NCBI GenBank assembly: GCA_005656395.1
Contig: SRSI01000013.1
Coordinates: 434,001-498,000 of the forward strand
Length of the DNA: 64,000 nt
From: Strongyloides papillosus
Taxonomy: Eukaryota > Nematoda > Chromadorea > Rhabditida > Strongyloididae
Direction: 5' to 3'
Shown here: one piece after another, positions 60,785-64,000 of the stretch
Layout of the letters: the number at the start of each line of letters is the position of its first letter
How positions within the stretch are numbered: the stretch's first letter is position 1
Notes under the pieces: model-generated
Told to the model about the DNA's origin: nothing
Databases searched by the model: none
The model's input: only the letters and a program-made list of their open reading frames with translations
Program-made: the position numbers and the translations under genes

Positions 60785-61732
60785 TAAATAACAATATTCG
60801 ATTAATTAACTATGCCTACTTTTATTGTATTCTCATTTGTATTTCTTATTTTTTATGTATGCAGGTATAAAATATAAAAGTGCTTCTTCATTTTAATTTA
60901 CTATATTTGTTTCAATATTGGTAACATTTATCTTTATTTAATCATTATTAACACAAATATGTCATTGTATTATTTATGGTACCTTTAAAGACATTATAAA
61001 AATGTCAATGAGATGATAAGACTATAATTATAATGTGATTAAAAGAAATTTATTTTAATTTATCTCGTAATATAAATATTATCATTTTGGAACTTACTTA
61101 TTTCTATGTAAAAATTTTTATTTAATTGTTATCATTATAGCTTCTTCTAATAAAGATAAGTTAAAAAGATTTTTATTAATTTATGTAAAAATAATAAAAT
61201 TCGAAAGTAGTTTACTAGATATCAAAAGGTAAACTGATTTCAAAGTGCGTATGCCGACCAGAGATATAATCTTGTTTGGATAATGTAACGGTAGGAGATA
61301 AAAGCTATTCAGTTATTAACGATTTATCATATATAAAAAGTCGACGAATTTTTATTTCATGCTGTTTGTTTTTCATTGTCCTTCCTCTTTTTTTACGGTA
61401 TTTTCTTATCTTAAGAAAAGGGTAGCCGCCATTGACAACTTTTTTATAGCTCAATTATATTCTTTTTAGTATTCCAATATTTTATGGAATATAAAAATGT
61501 TCTTTTATAATGTTTCATTATATTGTTAGTAATATTTTAATTATTTCAAACTTTTAATATTTTACCATTTTATGTTTTCAGTCATATATATGCTCTTTTT
61601 TATTTTATCATCTGCAAAGATAAGGTTTAATTTTATTGTAGAATATTTACCATTTACAGCTTAAATGTTAAAACACAACAGTACATAAGTTACAGTCACC
61701 AAGTAACAAATTATATTTTTATTCATTCTCAA
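60785..61732. other. Intergenic, 950 bp
   Basis: 3' flank of ATG3 and upstream region of the MEIS-like gene. A GC-richer stretch at 61230-61440 (including GTGCGTATGCCGACC and TAGCCGCC) stands out from the AT background and may be regulatory; a TATATAAAA lies at about 61331-61339. No coding frame was found. Confidence 0.4.
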
Positions 61733-62077
61733 ATGACTGATCAAGAAAAATTTGAATGCATAGCTAATTTTAATGATACACCTAATACGTTACCGAAATG
61801 CAAGAAGAATATTAAAAAAGAAAATAATAAAATGGAAGTATCCGTCTTTGAGAATGATGAATTAATTACTTCACCTATTAATGAAATAAAAAATAATGAA
61901 TATAAAAAATATAAAAATATTATTAAGAATCATCCCTTATTTCCTGTTCTATCAGTACGTTAAACAGAAAAAAATACTTTAAAAATTTATTTTTTTTAGT
62001 TACAATTCAATCTATGCGAAAAAGCAATGTTTAATGTTAATCATAGTGAACCGATTTCTATGGAACCTATGTCTAAT
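61733..62077 (+). CDS. N-terminal exons of a MEIS/PREP-class (TALE) gene, incomplete
   Basis: Exons are 61733-61954 and 62000-62077 (45-bp intron, phase 0), giving 100 residues ending at a good donor (GTAAGT at 62078). The piece YKNIIKNHPLFPVLS joined to LQFNLCEKA matches the start of the MEIS domain (HPLFPLL...FEKCE in MEIS, homothorax, PREP, UNC-62, PSA-3), which binds PBC-class homeodomain partners in the nucleus. The first 60 residues are polar and unlike known members. No second half of the MEIS domain or homeodomain follows before 62370, where a gene on the other strand begins. The rest must lie beyond the window, inside that gene's span, or be lost. Confidence 0.55.
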
Positions 62078-62369
62078 GTAAGTTTAAATTAAAATAAAAA
62101 ATTATTTTATTATAAACATCATATATATACATTATAAAATACATAAAGTACAAAAAAACTGATATTCATAACATTTTAACTAATGCTTTCACTTTACATG
62201 TTTTTTGATAAAAATTATAAGCATTGTTATATATAAACACATTCTTTTTTAATTGGATACAGTCCCTATACTTGAGAATTTAATTAAACATAATAAAAAG
62301 TAGAACCAAAATAATTGACAAAAGAAAGCCTAAAATTAAGGAGTATTAGGAGAATTAATTTAACAACCT

Positions 62370-64000
62370 TTACTTACTTGTATTTTTAGAACTACTGTTT
62401 TGTGATAATGTTGTAACATCCATTGATGAGTCATTTACTTTCGTTACATTATCTTCATCATTTTGTGTTGAATCTCTTAGTAATGTTGATGTAATTGTGG
62501 TATCGTCAATGTTTTCATTCGTTACATCAATTGTTCCATTATTTGTATAATTTACTGTTGATTCATTATTTAACGTTCCTTCATTTAATGTTACTTCTTG
62601 GTTAAATTGTTCTGATTGTGTTGATAATTCTACTCCCATTTGGGTATCTTGAATTGGTAATTCTACTTCATTTTGTGTTGATTGAGTTGATTGTAATAAA
62701 TTTGCATCATTATTAATTGTTTGTTGAGGTGTTGTGCCTTGAATAGATGAATTTATATCACTTTCATTATTGACATTAGAACTACTAATATCACCATTTC
62801 CTGATTGGTTGGTTGTTGTTGTGTTATCACCAACAATTCCGACAGTAATGTACCCACTATCAGAGTACTTATAATCACTATCATGTGTTGTTGGAGCGAT
62901 ATCAGCATCTTCGAATGTTGACGAAGATATATTAACTACAGTACTGTTGTTAGTATTATTGTTGTTTGTTGATCCAATTCCTCCAATACCAATTCCACCT
63001 AAACCAGCACTATTACTTGTTAGATTGCTATCTGTAATTGATGGATTAATTGTGGAAGAAAAATAATTATTATCATTGGTGTATGATAATGTTGATTGTG
63101 ATGGAGATAAAGTTTGTAAATTATTTTCATTAGTTGTTTGGTTAATTTCATGGATATTTCCATTACTAGTGGTTTCTTGGTTAGGTAAATTAGTGAATCC
63201 TTGATTTTGTGAATTAGTGTATTCTTGGTTAGGTGAGTTAGTGTATAACTGATTTTGTGATTCAGTGTATTCTTGGTTAGGTGTGTTAGTGAATCCTTGA
63301 TTTTGTGATTCAGTGTATTCTTGGTTAGGTGTGTTAGTGAATCCTTGATTTTGTGATTCAATGTATTCTTGGTTAGGTGTGTTAGTGAATCCTTGATTTT
63401 GTGATTCAGTGTATTCTTGGTTAGGCGTGTTAGTGAATCCTTGATTTTGTGAATCAGTGTATTCTTGGTTAGGCGAATTAGTGAATCCTTGATTTTGTGA
63501 TTCAGTGTATTCTTGGTTAGGTGTGCTAGTGAATCCTTGATTTTGTGAGTTAGTGTATACTTGATTTGGTGAATTAGTGTATCCTTGGTTAGAGGAAGTA
63601 TTAGTTGTATGTGTTTGAGGTATAACTATTGGGATATTTGCACTTAAATTACCAGTTGAATTGTAATTATTACCAGTAGATTGTGTTTGTACTCCTGATG
63701 AGAAATTAGCATTTGTGTTATGATAAACTACTGTTGAAGCAGAAGATGGTTGTACTCTTTCAGTTTGTTGTAATTCTAATCCACCCGATGTAGTACCTTG
63801 GTAAGGTTTCTGATCTTCAATAGCCTTTCCAGATTCAGTCATATCAACAGTACCGAGTTCTCCAGCTACTTGTATATAACCACTATCACTAAATTCATTG
63901 GTAGTTATATCATCAGTATTAATTATGTTTCCGTTTTGACTTGATGATGTTGTCCAATTGTTATTCATACCTGCAGTATTGTTATTTGAAAGATTATTTG
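62370..64000 (-). CDS. Low-complexity Asn/Ser/Thr/Gln-rich protein with octapeptide array (5' end outside window)
   Basis: The frame is open from the window edge (64000) to TAA at 62370, at least 540 residues. The upstream codons before the first ATG at 63968 remain open, so the true start is probably outside. The protein is almost free of Cys and hydrophobic segments. It has a central array of 17 octapeptides (63183-63590). A similar motif flanks the array on both sides: FSDSGYIQVAGELG (about residues 26-39 of the visible part) and YSDSGYITVGIVGD further on. Other parts are Thr/Asn-rich (NDNTTTTNQSGNGD). The last codons ACA AGT AAG TAA contain a GTAAGT donor, so the gene may continue. It could be a mucin-like secreted protein or a prion-like nuclear protein; neither is shown. 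Confidence 0.65.
   Translation of the reverse strand, partial: NNLSNNNTAGMNNNWTTSSSQNGNIINTDDITTNEFSDSGYIQVAGELGTVDMTESGKAIEDQKPYQGTTSGGLELQQTERVQPSSASTVVYHNTNANFSSGVQTQSTGNNYNSTGNLSANIPIVIPQTHTTNTSSNQGYTNSPNQVYTNSQNQGFTSTPNQEYTESQNQGFTNSPNQEYTDSQNQGFTNTPNQEYTESQNQGFTNTPNQEYIESQNQGFTNTPNQEYTESQNQGFTNTPNQEYTESQNQLYTNSPNQEYTNSQNQGFTNLPNQETTSNGNIHEINQTTNENNLQTLSPSQSTLSYTNDNNYFSSTINPSITDSNLTSNSAGLGGIGIGGIGSTNNNNTNNSTVVNISSSTFEDADIAPTTHDSDYKYSDSGYITVGIVGDNTTTTNQSGNGDISSSNVNNESDINSSIQGTTPQQTINNDANLLQSTQSTQNEVELPIQDTQMGVELSTQSEQFNQEVTLNEGTLNNESTVNYTNNGTIDVTNENIDDTTITSTLLRDSTQNDEDNVTKVNDSSMDVTTLSQNSSSKNTSK
63183..63590 (-). repeat. Octapeptide/24-bp array with 48-bp higher order
   Basis: Seventeen consecutive 24-bp units encode NQxYTNSx-type octapeptides, alternating NQGFTNTP and NQEYTESQ so that the real period is 48 bp (16 residues). 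The central copies are nearly identical, while edge copies (NQGYTNSP, NQVYTNSQ, NQLYTNSP, NQGFTNLP) are diverged, the pattern expected from unequal exchange in the middle. Confidence 0.92.

Noticed and set aside
1..64000. Operon structure, CRISPR array, phage or bacterial insertion
   Set aside because: Genes have introns and mixed strands, no closely spaced same-strand pairs suggest an operon, there are no direct-repeat/spacer arrays, and every recognised gene is of animal type.

Overview
This window reads as nuclear DNA of a very AT-rich parasitic-type nematode, most like Strongyloides or a close relative. The grounds are: most introns are 40-60 bp with GTAAGT-like donors and TTTTAG/TTTCAG acceptors; coding islands sit in extremely AT-rich spacers; and the gene set is nematode-like (nicotinic receptor of the DEG-3 type, i-type lysozyme, CC-domain secreted peptide, GT49 glycosyltransferase, UNC-26 synaptojanin). 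No bacterial or viral gene was recognised. The species is inferred, not proven.

Layout. 1-445: one copy of a dispersed repeat. 1189-3302 (-): nicotinic receptor subunit. 5714-8066 (-): secreted protein with four MAM-like modules. 9616-12909 (-): synaptojanin. 14283-15213 (+): secreted proline-rich protein of unknown function, convergent with a GT49 glycosyltransferase at 15278-16728 (-). 17249-21655 (-): ATIC, with an intact AICAR-formyltransferase part but apparently no IMP-cyclohydrolase domain; one of its introns holds an i-type lysozyme on the other strand (18888-19423). 24563-26209 (+): nicotinate phosphoribosyltransferase. 27381-27985: an island of strong RNA-like hairpins without coding potential. 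29920-32475 (+): RBR-type ubiquitin-ligase-like gene with two in-frame stops. 32517-34055: element with long terminal inverted repeats, sharing its middle with the repeat at the window start. 35861-37313 (+): CLN3. 38374-39330 (+): trypsin-like protease. 41860-42298 (+): small secreted protein. 45502-46773 (+): secreted VWA-like protein. 48036-49725 (-): UDP-glucuronosyltransferase. 50367-51861 (+): ORAI. 52066-52387 (+): CC-domain peptide. 54884-55555 (+): Vti1 SNARE, convergent with ARPC2 at 55792-56807 (-). 59795-60784 (+): ATG3. 61733-62077 (+): start of a MEIS-class gene. 62370-64000 (-): low-complexity protein with an octapeptide array, running off the end.

The genes do not form one pathway or operon. 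Two promoter styles are visible. Broadly expressed genes (ARPC2, Vti1, NAPRT, ORAI) have a splice-acceptor-like AG a few bases before the ATG and no clear TATA box, as expected for spliced-leader trans-splicing. The small secreted genes (protease, VWA-like, CC-domain and 132-residue protein) have a TATA box about 45-65 bp before the ATG. Exon joins were worked out by hand from splice signals, frame continuity and family similarity. All coordinates are therefore models, and none has been checked against RNA.
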